Positions 44,369 to 57,942 of a stretch of DNA of 64,000 nucleotides are shown here, in pieces. This DNA comes from Streblospio benedicti (Eukaryota > Annelida > Polychaeta > Spionida > Spionidae), in the NCBI GenBank assembly GCA_019095985.1, contig CM032663.1, forward strand, positions 41,055,474 to 41,119,473, read 5' to 3'. Position numbers and translations under genes: made by a program. Within the stretch, counting starts at the first letter, position 1, and the number at the start of each line of letters is the position of its first letter. The notes under the pieces were generated by a model. That model was given only the letters and a program-made list of their open reading frames with translations. It ran no database searches and was not told where the DNA came from.

Positions 44369-44999
44369 TGTGATGTTTAAGTACGATGTGCGAATGATAA
44401 TGTTTCGTGAATGCTGTAGCATATACGTGCAGTTATAATTGTAATGTCATTCAAGATAATTGGTGTAGTATAAGCTTTATATGTTTCCTGATTACGATTA
44501 GCAAGTCGGACAGGTTGCATTTCAACTGGTGATTTTGTTATGCTCAATGTATAATGATAGGGAATGACAGACAGAAAAAGGCAGTACAAAAACAGTTACA
44601 TTGTTTATCATTAGTGCATGGCTGCCTTTCTCAAATCGCTTGCAAATTTGGTATAAGTATTTTCAATATATCATGAATCTACCGCCATTTTTGCTATGAT
44701 TGTCCTGATGAATTCAATGTCATCAGAATTTGGCGTCCATTATGAACACATGGAAACAGAATACAGGAATACAGAACACAGAGTACAGTGTACAGAATGC
44801 ACACTCTTTTATTTGATCAAAGAATCCATCGAGGACATGTAAATAATTTGTTACAAACCATTGAAGAAAAAGTAGCACCAATAGACAAAAACATGACATA
44901 ATAATCATTGTTGCTGTACAAAATCGACCAAAATACATATACTAGCACTATATTATATGTGCACGTACATTTAAATGTAAATTGCAGTGTACTGATGAC

Positions 45000-45840
45000 T
45001 TAATTTACAACCTTCTTTTTAAAACAATAAAATGCCCCAATGCCATTGTTATCTCGTTTTTCTGACACAACATAAATACAGTAAATTTAGAATCGTCTGG
45101 CATACGTGTATCAATAAAAAGTTTGTGAAATTTATCTTTTTTTCTTTCAAATAACTCATGTCTCTCCCTGGTGTATAAAGGGCAACTTAATAGAAAGTGA
45201 AATTCGTCTTCTACTACATTAAAACTACAATGATTACAAATTCCATCTTCCTCCTTAAGTCTGTTTTAACCATATCCCTCAGTTTCGATATGTAGTTTAT
45301 AACAGCTTATTCTCAATCTACAAATACTATTTTTGAATACTGAACTTTCTGAACTTTTACAATCAACAAAATTCTCAATGCCAAAGTTATTCTTGAAGGT
45401 TCTATACGCTATTAACTTGTTCCCAGTATCTACAACTGCTCTCATATCGCAAAATAAATTATCTCCCCAACTGTTTTTGTACTCCCCTTCAATTCGCATA
45501 TTCAATTAATTTAGATTTTTCTGTTTCGTCTGATCATAAGTCAGTTAAATTAGGCCAAACAATTTATTCACTCCTTTCAGGAATACATACTCATTTATTC
45601 CTACTCCTTTAGATAAGGCTCCTTTACCAATCTTATTGTCACACAGTGCGTTGTATAGTAATGCATTTGTTTTATCTGAAAAACCTAGTCTGTACCAAAA
45701 GTTGATAAACTGTAATGTGGCATCAATACAAACTGGGTACCTGTCTCACCATGTGCATGTATACTACTTTTAGGCGCATTTGTATTTACACCTTATAAAT
45801 ATCTATAAAATTTCAGATGACATTTTTTCATTTTTTTTTG
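45000..45840 (-). mobile_element. LINE C-terminal fragment (zinc-knuckle region)
   Basis: The minus strand reads GNKLIAYRTFKNNFGIEN, ICRLRISCYKLHIETEGYG and, after a stop, GICNHCSFNVVEDEFHFLLS with CPLYTRERHELF. The LRIS-HKLxIExGRY and C-x2-C...VEDExHFLLxCPLY blocks are typical of the tail of LINE polyproteins in aquatic invertebrates. At least one stop interrupts it. The upstream edge is uncertain. Confidence 0.82.
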
Positions 45841-45959
45841 TACAGCTCATTAAAAACTGAATGGTGTCTTGCTATCCTATATCCAAATACATCAGACCCA
45901 TACAATAAAACACGCTTAACTTCTCTAGATCTGTCAAATAAATGAAAACACAATGCAAA

Positions 45960-46085
45960 CTACCAGGTGCTATCAACAGATCTTCCCAGGCAACAAATGC
46001 TCCGTCTCGCTCTACGGCGAGAGCCTCTGCAGCAACCCCGGACTCGATCTGTCTCAACCATGCCTGGCCCTTTACTGACACATCA
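45960..46085. other. Isolated high-GC open segment, possible exon, strand uncertain
   Basis: The minus strand reads KGQAWLRQIESGVAAEALAV then ERDGAFVAWEDLLIAPG, between a CAG acceptor-like and a TG|GTAGTT donor-like site. The plus strand after ATCAACAG reads IFPGNKCSVSLYGESLCSNP then GLDLSQPCLALY and a TGA. Both are open and stand out from AT-rich flanks. I recognise neither. One is probably a real exon of a gene otherwise not seen. Confidence 0.35.
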
Positions 46086-48519
46086 AAATTGTGGTTTTGT
46101 TGACTGAATGAAAGTGTTCTCAGTTACCATCCAAAATCTACACAAGTAAACATACCATACGTGTATTACTGTGATACATACACAAAGAGCTATACAGAAT
46201 GGAAATGGTTTGTAGTGTGGCAGTGCATGGTGTGGGGGTGAGGGGTGAAGGTAGGGAGGGGCCTTAAACCGACGGCACATTGTATATGTAGTATTTCTGA
46301 ATATTTCAAGCAAATATCGGCAATTTACTATTTGCATCTCGTTAGGCACATGGATTGATTATACTGTATATACAACTTTATCCATAATCATCATAGGTAT
46401 GTGATAAAAAGGAACTTTGGGACAGGCGACCTGAAACCACCGAAAAAATGTAACAGCGTCATTAACTATCTCATGTGTCATTTTGCGGTTTTTGCGGCAC
46501 GGAAAATAGTCATTACTGTTAGTCTATGTGACTCCTGACCACAAAATACACGTAGACAGATTTTGGGGTAACTTGGCAAACAAAACAAACCGTACAATAA
46601 TCCCTTCCAATGAAGACGGCCCCTGGTGCTGGTCTCAAGGGATCTACAGATAGATTATCCATTTTGATTTCTTTATGAAAGTGTCGGACCTCCAGGAACT
46701 ATATAGTATAGGGATAGAGGCAATATCAATAAAGCGGCGATCTTCATTGGTGGGTTTACTGTAACAGGATTCCGCTCTGTTACTTGATATGCACGTTTTC
46801 TTATATACGTATGAAATCCCACACATTATTTTCTGGACGTTAAAACTTTCAACATCCCATCACACGCGTTGATACACATTCTCTCGAGAATGTTCTACGC
46901 ACACAGCGTTTTACCATGTAAAGAAACATGAGTAATGATAATTTACATTTAAAAAAAAAACTTCGCCTCGTATATCTCTGTATATTATGACGCCCAAAAA
47001 GAATTGTATTCCTGATAAACTACTGTAACATTACAAGTCCAACAAGCATACTCTTCAAAAAGGAGCACCGCATTGCAATTTCAATTAGGCCATAGCAAAC
47101 CACACGCAATCAAAACTTTAAACAGAGGAAACATTTGCAAACGGATCCTCGTGCCAATCTCTAAAACACTCAATATTGCATAAAAGGGATGTAAGTATAG
47201 ACGTAAGTATCTCTTACACACAAGTGACAGGACTGTCGTTGAGGCAACGAGAGACGCTAGACCCACGGCCCGGCACACTTAGGCACTGGCACCACCACTT
47301 CAGCAGTCCGAGAGTGTGACCTAAGCTTGCCTAATAAATGTCTCGTCTTCCTCTTAATCGCCTTCTTTGGCCAGGTTAACGAGGTTTTAGTCTCCCCCAC
47401 GAGAATGGCGTTGGAAGGGCGTGTGCAAGGTAATCAACCAATTCACACCTTAGCTTTGTCATGCTAAAGCCACGGACAGATGTTCGTGTGCGTGGGTTTA
47501 TATAGTATTTAGCTTTCGAGGTGGGAGATGGAAATAGGAACAACCGTTGGCATTGGAAGGCATTTAAAACTGACAATGGCAGACGATTTTTAAATGGCTC
47601 TTTTTTTTTAATGCCGTGAAGGAATGTCGTCGGAAGGGGCAGATGTTTCTCGACTGGCTCGGGGAGCAAATTGTTATGATCAGAGGTGACTACCTTTTGA
47701 ACTTCTGGTCTATAGTTGTAATGATGTAAAGGCGTAGATCAAGTGCGCAGTGACTAGAAAAAGAAAGGACTAATCTAATAAGCTATTTTCAAATCTTAAT
47801 TGGCTGTGTTGATTCCATGCTGTCATATGGGAAGCCAAGTTTTGTGGTTGGTTGGTGCCATATGTGGGCATAAAAGGTTAATTTGTGAATGTGGGAGTTA
47901 GGTAGGAATTCTACGTTTGTAAATAGAAATTATAGCTATTGGGGATATTCTATGATTATCTAGCAGATGGTTAGAGCTAATATGGGTACATTCATAAGAA
48001 GCAGTAGCATTTTGGCTGGGTTTCCTGTTATAACAATTAACGATACATATACATGGAGTAATGTCTCGTCAGATGGGTTATCAACACAATCAGAAGAAGA
48101 AAACCAGCACCTATGTCCAACCAGTGGTGTTTGTCAAACTTGTAATGTTCAAGAACCTGTTGAACAGCTGGCGTTCAAACAATCCCAAACTATAACACTT
48201 TAAATAAGTCTTGGGAAGTTTTACAATGCTCTATATTGTTCACCCCCAAGAACCGTGACGGAACTTTAAATCGAGAAGTCTGACGCCTCGGAATGTATAT
48301 CTGCGGTAGTCGTTAAACGGCAGATGTTTTGTAAAAGGAGAAAAATTCTCGTCTGCCCGGCTCCCGGGGCATTTAAAGTGTCAGCTTTCACCAAAAGCCG
48401 AGAAAGGGGTTGGGCGAGTGCATTGGAAAATGAAGGGGGTCGTGAACTGAAGAAATTGTAGGATCAATGGCAATGATTATCCATAGCTTACAGCAAGGAT
48501 ATATGTGTTGAAATGACCA

Positions 48520-48549
48520 AACTTCCCGCATCGCACCGTGCGGGAAGTT
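48520..48549. promoter_or_regulatory. Perfect 11-bp inverted repeat with E2F-like half-sites
   Basis: AACTTCCCGCA, 8-bp spacer, TGCGGGAAGTT. Each arm holds TTCCCGC/GCGGGAA, the core of E2F sites. No gene start is recognised next to it. Confidence 0.4.
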
Positions 48550-49076
48550 CGGCCAAAGTGTGGTTGTATTAAAAAAGTTATCAAAACACTGGTCGTCCAT
48601 TTTCAAGAACTATAAGAACTCATTGTTAAATTGACTATGAGTTGAGTCTCTCAATTTAAAGTATTTAAAATGTCGAGTACTAAACAGATACGCAAAGTTC
48701 ACTGTTGATGCGAATGTGATCTTGCTCTTTGTATTGCGGCTACATAGCCGTCATGTGGGAAATACTGAAGTTGTATTACCAGTTGTTTAGGTAAATATGT
48801 AAAAAAAAATCGAAGCCCCCCCCCCCCTGCTACAAACTATACATGTGCTTGTATGACTTATCTATAGCTGAATTTGCGCAATGTCGGCCGAACAGACGGG
48901 ATACTCGTCCATGTTCACGGGGTGAGGTGTTTGGATGGGAAAACGAGTGGGGTTTCAGCTGAACCCATATGAGTACCAAATTTAAGATGATGTATGAAAT
49001 TTTCAAATTAACCTCGTTAAGGCATTGATGAGACGATTGGCGCCAAGCATTAAAAAAAAAAACACTAAAACGCTTA

Positions 49077-49108
49077 ACACACACGCGTGCACGCACGCAC
49101 GCAGACGC
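49077..49108. repeat. Short (ACGC)n-like alternating run
   Basis: ACACACACGCGTGCACGCAC then GCACGCAGACGC. Purine-pyrimidine alternation. Confidence 0.7.
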
Positions 49109-50367
49109 GATATATGAGCACGAGACTGTGATAGGTAAACATCTCGTAAACATACTGAAAATGGGCTTTAAACATGGCAATAGGTGGAAGGGTCCATGAA
49201 TGATAACATGCATGGATGTTATTCACTAATTCTGTTCCAACCATTTCAAGCTTCTGTCCAATATACACTTTTTTCCATTTAGTACTTAGCATACATTTTT
49301 AGAGAAACTAATAATAGAAGTAAGATTGTGTTATGCAATGGTATTCAATAGTCTAAGATCCACTGACATTTGAGCTCTGCAGTTTGAAAACAATGCAACT
49401 ATGCTACTAATGAGTAGACGGCACGTGAAATATGCACGATGTTTATGCTCAACACCCACCCGATTCATTGTAATTCCGAGTGTCAAATATAAGAGGAACA
49501 ACCAGTATTTCCGGGTATTTCCAGGAAGCGTGACTCCAGTTGATGATGAACATTTTTTGTTGTTGCATTACATAGGCATAGTAATAAAATCAACCTGCTC
49601 AACAACTATACAAAAAAAATTCTAGGCACAATGTCTAAATTCCATAAACATATAATCACCACTCATGAAACTCACGACTCAACAATCCAGGACTTGCTCA
49701 AAATGATGAGAAAAAGGATTTAAAAGGAAAGGCATTGTTGACTCAATCAACAAGGAGTATAACATCTTATCCAGTTATACACTGCTTCAAAACTAGACTT
49801 CCACTTGGGACAATAGATCTATAGAATTTGGCGTAGTTTGCAAATCAACACTACACTGATAACAACCACCAAGACGCACGGTCTTATGTTTAACATCAAA
49901 AGCAAGTGACCCCAAATCGGTTGAGGAAATCCGTCGTTACGCTGTAATTAGCAATGGACGTTTATTGGGAAATTAGCTATACAGGATGCGAAAATAATCA
50001 TTAGATAGATGATATACAAATGTAGTTATTCGTGATATTGATGTTTAAAGATATTGTTTGAAACACAGGTCTAACGGTTCACTTTAGGTTTAATTATACG
50101 TTTGTATGTATAGTGTGTATACTTTTCTCTAACATTATAACTGATAATAACAGTGTTATGGGTCATTGCCATCAGTATCGTTACGGCTCTTCAAGGGGAA
50201 GGAAATTGAGAGACAATGATCTTGCTCAATGGCAGATCCAGGTTTTTCCAAGAAGGGGGATGGGGTGTGTGTGGCGGGGCTATATGAACGTGGGATGTAG
50301 GGAAAGGCTGAATTAAGCGGGATGTGGGGTGTGTGGGTGAACAGATAATATATAGTATTCAAGGCAG

Positions 50368-50462
50368 TGGGATGTGTGTGTGTGCGTGTTTGCGCGCGCA
50401 CGCGCGTGCGTGTGTTTGTGTGTGTGTCTGCGTGTGTGTGTCTGCGTGTGTGTCTGTGCGGG
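50368..50462. repeat. (TG)n microsatellite with CG interruptions
   Basis: Alternating TG with CGCGCGCACGCGCG inside. A long purine-pyrimidine alternating tract. Confidence 0.93.
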
Positions 50463-53400
50463 TGGGGGGTCGGGGAGTGAACATTTATGGGTGCGAGAAA
50501 AGGGTCAAATGGGGGATGTTGGAAATAAGACCAAAATATGTGATGTAGGAATTCTTGGCCCCTTAAAACACGCGTGGGGCATGCACCCCAACCAACTCAG
50601 CGTCGTTAATTATCACACCTTGCATAATATCTACACGTATCAAATGTCTTTTATGACATGGCTATACATGTTTTGTAGTGACAGTTTCAAATTTGAAACT
50701 TTATGCTAACTTACATAGTTTAGTTTTATGAACATTATCTTTTAAAGACATGTATGGAAGATACTTCTTGTATTACAGTGTGATGCTACAGAAGTGGTGG
50801 CCATTGGTGACATCCAGAGCAACATCGCATGTTTCTTCAGTGTGGAAATTTGGAAAACTTACCTACTTTAGTAGCGTGTGCAATGTGCATTTCAAAATTT
50901 GTTATCCGTCTGATGGCATTTTTTTCTCGCGTCATTTTATTAAATTAGAATTAGTTGCAAAAAGTAAAATTTTCAAATATGTCAATCATTTCTTCTGCTC
51001 TTTTAGATAAGAAGGTCATCTAAAGGTAAAATCGGACATTATTTCCTTTGTATGATGTAATATAGACACCAATGGGGTTCACCAATTTTGCAGATGTATG
51101 TTATACAAGATCATGCTGATAACCATTCATAACATTGCATCAGACGACAGTAAGAATTATAGTGAGTGTTGGCATTTCTAATCATTATCACTATAGTCTC
51201 CACATAGTAACTGCACAAACTTCTAATTTACACCCTATGAGTGGCTGTTAATAAGATGTATGAATATATTGTACACAGCGATCTGTACAAGCCTTATGTT
51301 TTTCAATCGTTCCTTTGGGCATTTAACGGTTATTATTTCCTACCATTAAGAATATTCCCACCGAGAGGAAAACATCACGATAAAGGCGATTACCAAACTG
51401 CAAAACTATGATATTATGATTCCTAGAAATTAAAAAGCATTTAAAACAAATCCACTTTGAGCTACTTAATGTTTAAAATTGACTGGATACAGAGTAGCCT
51501 ACACTTTTCACAATTCAAACAACCCTTACATGCATCCTTAAAACCATATTAAAACTCTAAACAATACTTTGATGTGTAAAACTACAAGTGATTTCATTGA
51601 AACTACCAATCTAAGCATTTCTAACTAATGTAGAACTCAGTCTGTGTCCAGAAAATTCTATAGGTAGCCGTGACCTCCAATAAAAGGGGCAATACCCCCC
51701 TCCAGAAACGGGTAATCCAACACATGCCTAGTGGCAAGTCTACAGGCTGAATGACAGATTTGTGTATCAACCGAACCCTCGTGCTTTCACTGAAACCATC
51801 ACATCGGAAGCTAGCTAGATATATCAAAGATACTTTTTAAACTAAGATGTTCGAAAACAAAGACCATAGGTTGAAATCGAACACGCCTTTCACAAACGCG
51901 ATTACTGGTCAAAATCATCTCTAATTGATGTGAGAACATTTCTAAAGTTGTTTTTCCTAATAAACGACTCTTTGTAAAAGATATTCATACGTGTATTGGG
52001 GCATTTTTGATGAAAGCCCGTAATAGTTAGCCTTTAAATTTGGCAATAATTTTCAAATATCGTCTAAATAAGGCTGTACTACGCGGGTTGTTTGGATTTA
52101 AACTTGTTGTTTGAATAGGTCTGCTTGCCAATTCAAATAAGAATAAAAATAATAAAACACAAAACGGACAAAGCAGCTACACTAATAGCGTTAATTAAAC
52201 GTGTGTATTCAAAATGAAAATAATAATGCACAATGATTGTTATAAGATAATCGCGAATCTATCATCCATATTTAACAAGCAACACATAAACAGAGTGCGC
52301 ACGCGCACAACCAATCCCAACATAATTTCCTTTTACAGCAGCCAGCCAACTTTGCAACTAAGACGACGTTCCATATTGTATATATTCGCCCATTAGATCA
52401 AAAGATCGTTTAATCTCCACAACAACACAGTCGTCTGCTGCTAAAATATTGACTCAATTAAATTCACGGAGTGAATTTAATTGGGTCATCATTACATCAT
52501 CTGATTTACTCCACCCAGTGGCTGTGCATAGTCACGGGTTTCTCTTCAAACAGAACGAAAGGATTACTTGGCCAAATGTTTCTACAACCACCCCACGTGT
52601 TTGTTTTGGCAAATGATCTACCGCAGAATCGAAGGCGAGCGTCTCCCAATTGTCCAACTTGCAAAAATAATTACACCTGGCCACTACTCCCCCTTGGTGT
52701 CCTATCCTTTTGGGTGATTAAAGAAGCCCTTGTTGACTTTCCTTTGAAGAGGTGCGGGCAGATGTTTTTTCACGTGCGCAACTTGTTGATGAGTATTTAA
52801 GAGTGGACACAAAATCAGAGTTTAAAAACTGTACGTTTTCGCTATCTTTGAGCGGTTGCCAATCTAAGTTTGAAAATGGACTTGCTCAGTGCTTGAGCTG
52901 TTGATCTGCCGCGGTCAGTTTTGAATCGAGAGCACTTGCTCAATCTCAGCCATCTGCCTCAGATGGGAAAATCTGATAAAACACCCCTAAACTGCATGGT
53001 GTCTTGTCATAGAAATTTATTAAAACAAAGCAAATTCATCATCAATGCCCGTTGCAAATTACACAAATCACCCCGTCCCATTTTAAAATTCCACAGACAA
53101 TCAAAATGGCTGTCCAGATATGGGCACAATACAACAATAAGATGACACGAATAGTTATCCGTGTCATTTCCATGTTAAGCAGACAAATAAATGAAATAAG
53201 TATGATTGTTGTATATTTTCATGTTTGTATTGAATTGACCTGAGCAAATAATATGCCCATAGTTATCAGCTTATCCAAAAATATAACTCGCCACTTGAGG
53301 GACTTGAGGGATAGCCGCGCTTGTGGTCGGCTTCCCTAATCTCGTTTGCTTTGGGACCATTAAGCGATTTACTAACACCCAGTCGCAGCTGATAAACAAA

Positions 53401-56400
53401 TATATATTCAAAAGTTTAAGCAATTGTTTATAAAGGGACAGCTACCATCGGCAGATGTTATCAAAATTTAAACATCTCTCCGTAAATGTTGTCCGTTTAC
53501 GGCAGGTGTTTTGCAGCTTTCAAAACATTTTCAGACCCCAACCCAAACGACTGACACATCATAAGTAAGATATGACGCGTGCCTGCCAACTGCCTGTCGC
53601 TCTTAAAGGAGCTGAAAAGGCCGGGACCGTCTATGGCCTTTATAAAGCCTTCCATAAACCCCTCCTCTCCATCTCTTTACTTAAAAGCCCTGAAATTCTT
53701 CGGCCGCAGGTGGCCACTACCTTTATAAAGTAGCTATTGCAAATAAAACGGCGGGCCCCAACTATTGTTCCTCCTGTCGAGTTACATACATTCACCGTCG
53801 CAAGTTTTCTCCCTGAGGTGAATTTCGATTTGGGATGAGCCGCCAAGTTTAAAACTGTGACCAATCCTCCAATCGCTGCCTCCCAATAGACCACGTGATC
53901 CAATATTTACAGTGCCTTTCGAGAGAGGCTCGTGTGCTATGAGAAGACTTTTTCAAGAGTTGGTGGTCGCACGTTTAAAGTTAAGGCAGGCGATTTTTCG
54001 TCATCATTTGTCGTTCGCAGTGGACCAAAGAAGACAACATCTGCCAAGCTAAAGAGTGGTAACCTGTAAATATAAACTGAGTGGTCCACCTGCCTCAACT
54101 GTCACAATTTGGATACTTTAAGTGGTGAACTTTAAAGAGATTGTAAACAATATAATCTGGATTATTGTAATTGTTTGTGTTTGCTGTTTCAAATCAACTG
54201 CAAGTTTGATTTAAATGGAGGATCATCAACAGTATCAATAAATGAAGGTACAGTGAGGATTGCACTTTTTTGTACCAATAGTAATTGCAATAACTAAATT
54301 CGTACTTCTGTAATAAGTTAACACTTTGCAAACACTTTTTAAAACATTCTTCATCATGAACAGCATTAATAAGAAAAATTACACTTAATACCAAATTTCA
54401 TTAGGACTGTCGACAGATTTATGTAATTTTTATGCCTATATAAGTTGGTGGAAATATTTGATAATCATAGTATAGGCTTCCCCCCACCAAAATCATCTTT
54501 AATATCATTGTCATTCGACATATCTGGACATGTCGGTCGGTAGGGTTAACCATTTTTACGAGGGATTTGTTGGAAGATATTAGCACTTGACAGCATGTTA
54601 TAAACTGATGAATAATCAAATTTCTGAAAATTCTGATAAGATAAAGCCACTAATGTCATACTAAATGTCATGTAATGCACATGCAGTCTTTCATGTTTGG
54701 TGATATTATATTTGCAGGATAACATCATAAATAAGCTATGCGTGTATGTAGATAGTGTATGTAGAACATTATTAGTAATTGACTAAGTGTTGCTTTGTAT
54801 AATTTTGAATGATTGTTGACATGCGAGCTTATTTAGGTTCATTATATGTCTTTATGGGCTGTCCACAACAATGGGTGAGTCAATGAGTGTTTACTAGTGT
54901 TATCATCATATTCTATACTTATTAAGGGGGTTCAATACTATCAATAATCCATTTTCTAAAGCCCCCACACAATAAAGCCAATGAATAATGATCCCAGGAT
55001 AGAAAAGACGCATGAACAATGTACCGCAAGAGCTGCGGAAGTGGGAGGTTTTTTCTTATTATCGTTTGGTTCAGTAGACCTTTTATTGTTATGAAAAATG
55101 TTCTGGTTCGACATTTTTATTGGCATGTTGGAAGGTTTTAAAGTTTCCTAGTTGGTGTTGAGAGCCTTCAGTCGGTAAAGTGACATGCTGTCAGTGTTGG
55201 CTATGTGCATATGTGGGGCAAAACATCTGCTCTTCTACCATGCCTACACCCTCATCAGTACTTAATGACCGTCTGAAAAATACGTCTGCTGCTTTGCATT
55301 ATTTATGCGCCTATCCCCCTTGTCAGCGTAGCCATGAAATTCGCATTGATCTTGATGTGATGTAACACAATGAGGCACTATGACATGTGACAAAAAAATA
55401 GTGGCAAGGGTGGATAGCTTCAGGCACGGGATTGTTCAATGACTTTTTAGCTTTTATTTGAGGAAATCTTGATATTGACGTTGAGTTAAACTATGAATGA
55501 CGCTTCACGGTAGACTGTGGCTTTTAAGCCTGTGCATTGTGACTAAAAGCAATACTAATGAGTCCCTTATTGTAATGAGATGTGGCTTGTATAACACCGG
55601 GATCGAGTGTTGCCGTCTAGAACCCACTCTATTAAAAGGCCCATGGGAATAGTGAGCTTTCAACGACGTGCTGGTCTGTATAGCATGTAGCGTGAACTAT
55701 AAGTCACTTTAGATTTCAACTTAACAAACAAAGCTGCCCGTTGCAATCAGCGTGGCACCGGTAATCACTGATAGCGATTTGTTTCATTGACTTAACTTCC
55801 TGTATAGTTCCCCTGGCAAACTATCCAAAATAAACATTATTTGTACAGACGGTATAATAGGTGTGTAAAAACCTACGATAGGAACCTTTCAACAAGCACC
55901 TGTAAAAATCCCGGCTTCCTCCCTAGGTCTAGGAGGCGCCTTGTCGTTTTGTTGTGCTACTGCCTGGTGGTTCTTCACACTGAAATTAACCCATCAAGTC
56001 CAGCAAACTCAGCATCTACCAATCAAGAACTCCAGCTTTAGCTGTTAAGACCATCATTGATCTTTTATTGCTAGACCTTTTCACAACTATTCATTGAAAA
56101 CGTGACAATATACCATCTCACACAAGGTGCTAACTTTACCATTCATGGACTGCAAAAGCGGTGTTCAAGAGGAAAACCCACTTATTTTGACATAAAACAT
56201 AGGAAAACTTCATCCCTTTAATTTTACCGGTTAATGAGAAGGGATGTGGTAATAAGTGGATAATGATACGCGCGTAGTATTGCCAAGAAACACATATATC
56301 CACTAATGTTAGGCGATACAGAGTTACAAAGTACAAAGAGAGAAGATAATATCAGTCCATTATTACATATTGTATTAAAGCCTCCCAGCAGGAAAACTCT

Positions 56401-57731
56401 GTTCACACCGGCACCTCAAATATCTGCCTCATTCTCTCGCACAGATGCAGACGCGAATTCCGTCACCTCAGGCTGAGTTCGAAAGCATATGCAAAATAAG
56501 TCCAACTGAAAGGTGATCAAAGACTGTAGTGTTCATTAAAATTCGAGTCTAGGTAATATTTCCTCAGTCCAAATACCACATCAAACAATGCAACGTCCAA
56601 TAGTCTACCAACATGCACAGACTGATGTCTAGTTTCACAACCAGCAGACATTTTTATTCTATTTGAAAAAGAGCTTCTCACATTCGAAAAGCGAAAATGG
56701 CTGATAGTCTGGTGCAATATGTAGTTTAAGTCATCAAACAAAGTATGTGGCTTCAATAAGAGTAAACTACCACACTCTTGCCCAAACTCATTTGCCAATT
56801 AACGATTTCCCTCGCGTGGCACATTTAGTGGTCCAGAATTGACATCATTTTTACAAGCCGTGTCAATATTGTTCATTAATATATCGTCCCAGATGAATTG
56901 ACATTTTCCTCTCTGTACACAAAGTGGTGTCACAATTAAAAGAAGTGGAAAATCAAGAACATTATCCTGAAACTTAAACGCATGGGAATTGTGTGAAGCC
57001 AGGCATACTACACCTCAGATGTTATGCCTGCTACAAAAGTAGCCAGTCCTTCACTTTGGGAAGGTGTTTATTGTTGGTTTATAGATTTGTAAAGTTAGTC
57101 AACATACTTTCCCATGCCGTTTGACTTTCGTTCATTTTAAATCTCTATTTACGCCCGAGATTAGAACGCTTTACAACGCATGTATCATTTTTTCCCCTTT
57201 TGTTGTTGTATATAGACATTTTGTTCCATGCACAATGCCTGTTTAAAGTAGCCTTGTACATTATATCTTTTCAAGTGTTCTTTGTCGTGATTTCACTATT
57301 GTATACGCTTGATGTTTCGCACGCCCCATCCTCATCAATTATTACACGATCAAAACTTTTGATCGCAAGTTTAACTTGTCAAACGAATTTTACGGTAATT
57401 GCTAACTGCAAAGTCAGAGGTGTTCGACTGTAGAGATCGCACCTTGATCAGAACGACGGCATTTGACCAATATTTGTTTAACAATTTAAGCTTGATTAAA
57501 AACTAGTAGTTTCGAGTGTTTAAGCTACAATAACTCCGCAAACTAGTTAGTTAAATAGGATGGTTATTTGAAATGGAAATCTCCCATAGTGCAAGTCACC
57601 CGATGAAAGTAAATCTGTGTTAAATCAAGGATCGCATAATCAGCAGGTCCTAATAATTTAACTAATGGGACTGGTTAATTATCTGATTACGTGCTTCTAA
57701 TTCCTGACGCCTCCATAATGTTGAGCCGTGG

Positions 57732-57763
57732 TATAAAAGCAGACGACCACGTCTATCAGTTTG
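57732..57763 (+). promoter_or_regulatory. TATA box and initiator candidate
   Basis: GTATAAAAG at 57731-57739 is followed 26 bp later by TATCAGTTT, whose A at 57758 matches the TCAGT initiator. The spacing is slightly short but workable. It could drive the candidate 5' exon that follows. Confidence 0.45.
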
Positions 57764-57942
57764 TGGGAGAGGTCTTTTTGTGTGCAACTTGGTAGGGGAG
57801 AAGTAATTTCGTTTACCTTTGATTTGATCCAATGTCAGCAAGATAAAAGTCATATATTAGTTTTATGGATTGCATGTGAGGTGTGATCAAGCTGGAATGA
57901 TTGACAAAGAGAGGGACCCATCATGGTTTAAATCTTGCGCAG
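57758..57942 (+). other. Candidate 5' UTR exon of the RASSF gene
   Basis: It runs from the initiator to a donor, GCGCAG|GTATGG. If joined to the exon at 63328, the RASSF frame meets an in-frame TAA just upstream of the junction, so translation would start at the ATG at 63371. A short upstream ORF (ATG at 57898) would cross the junction and end in the next exon. The link to RASSF rests on position and splice-site quality. Confidence 0.3.

Larger units (their letters stand above)
46086..57720. other. Long stretch without recognised genes
   Basis: Many short frames occur on both strands, none with a family motif or a chain of phase-compatible exons. It is less AT-rich than the introns in patches (47.3-48.6, 52.5-54.1, 55.1-56.0 kb), where short motifs recur (E-boxes, an E2F-like palindrome). 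It may be regulatory DNA upstream of the RASSF gene. Confidence 0.4.

Noticed and set aside
47967-48203. 78-codon frame with CPTSGVCQTCN
   Set aside because: The cysteine spacing matches no domain I know and there are no neighbouring exons; insufficient support.
52441-52510. Short palindrome around AATTCACGGAGTGAATT
   Set aside because: A small hairpin of a kind expected by chance in AT-rich DNA; no neighbouring element ends.
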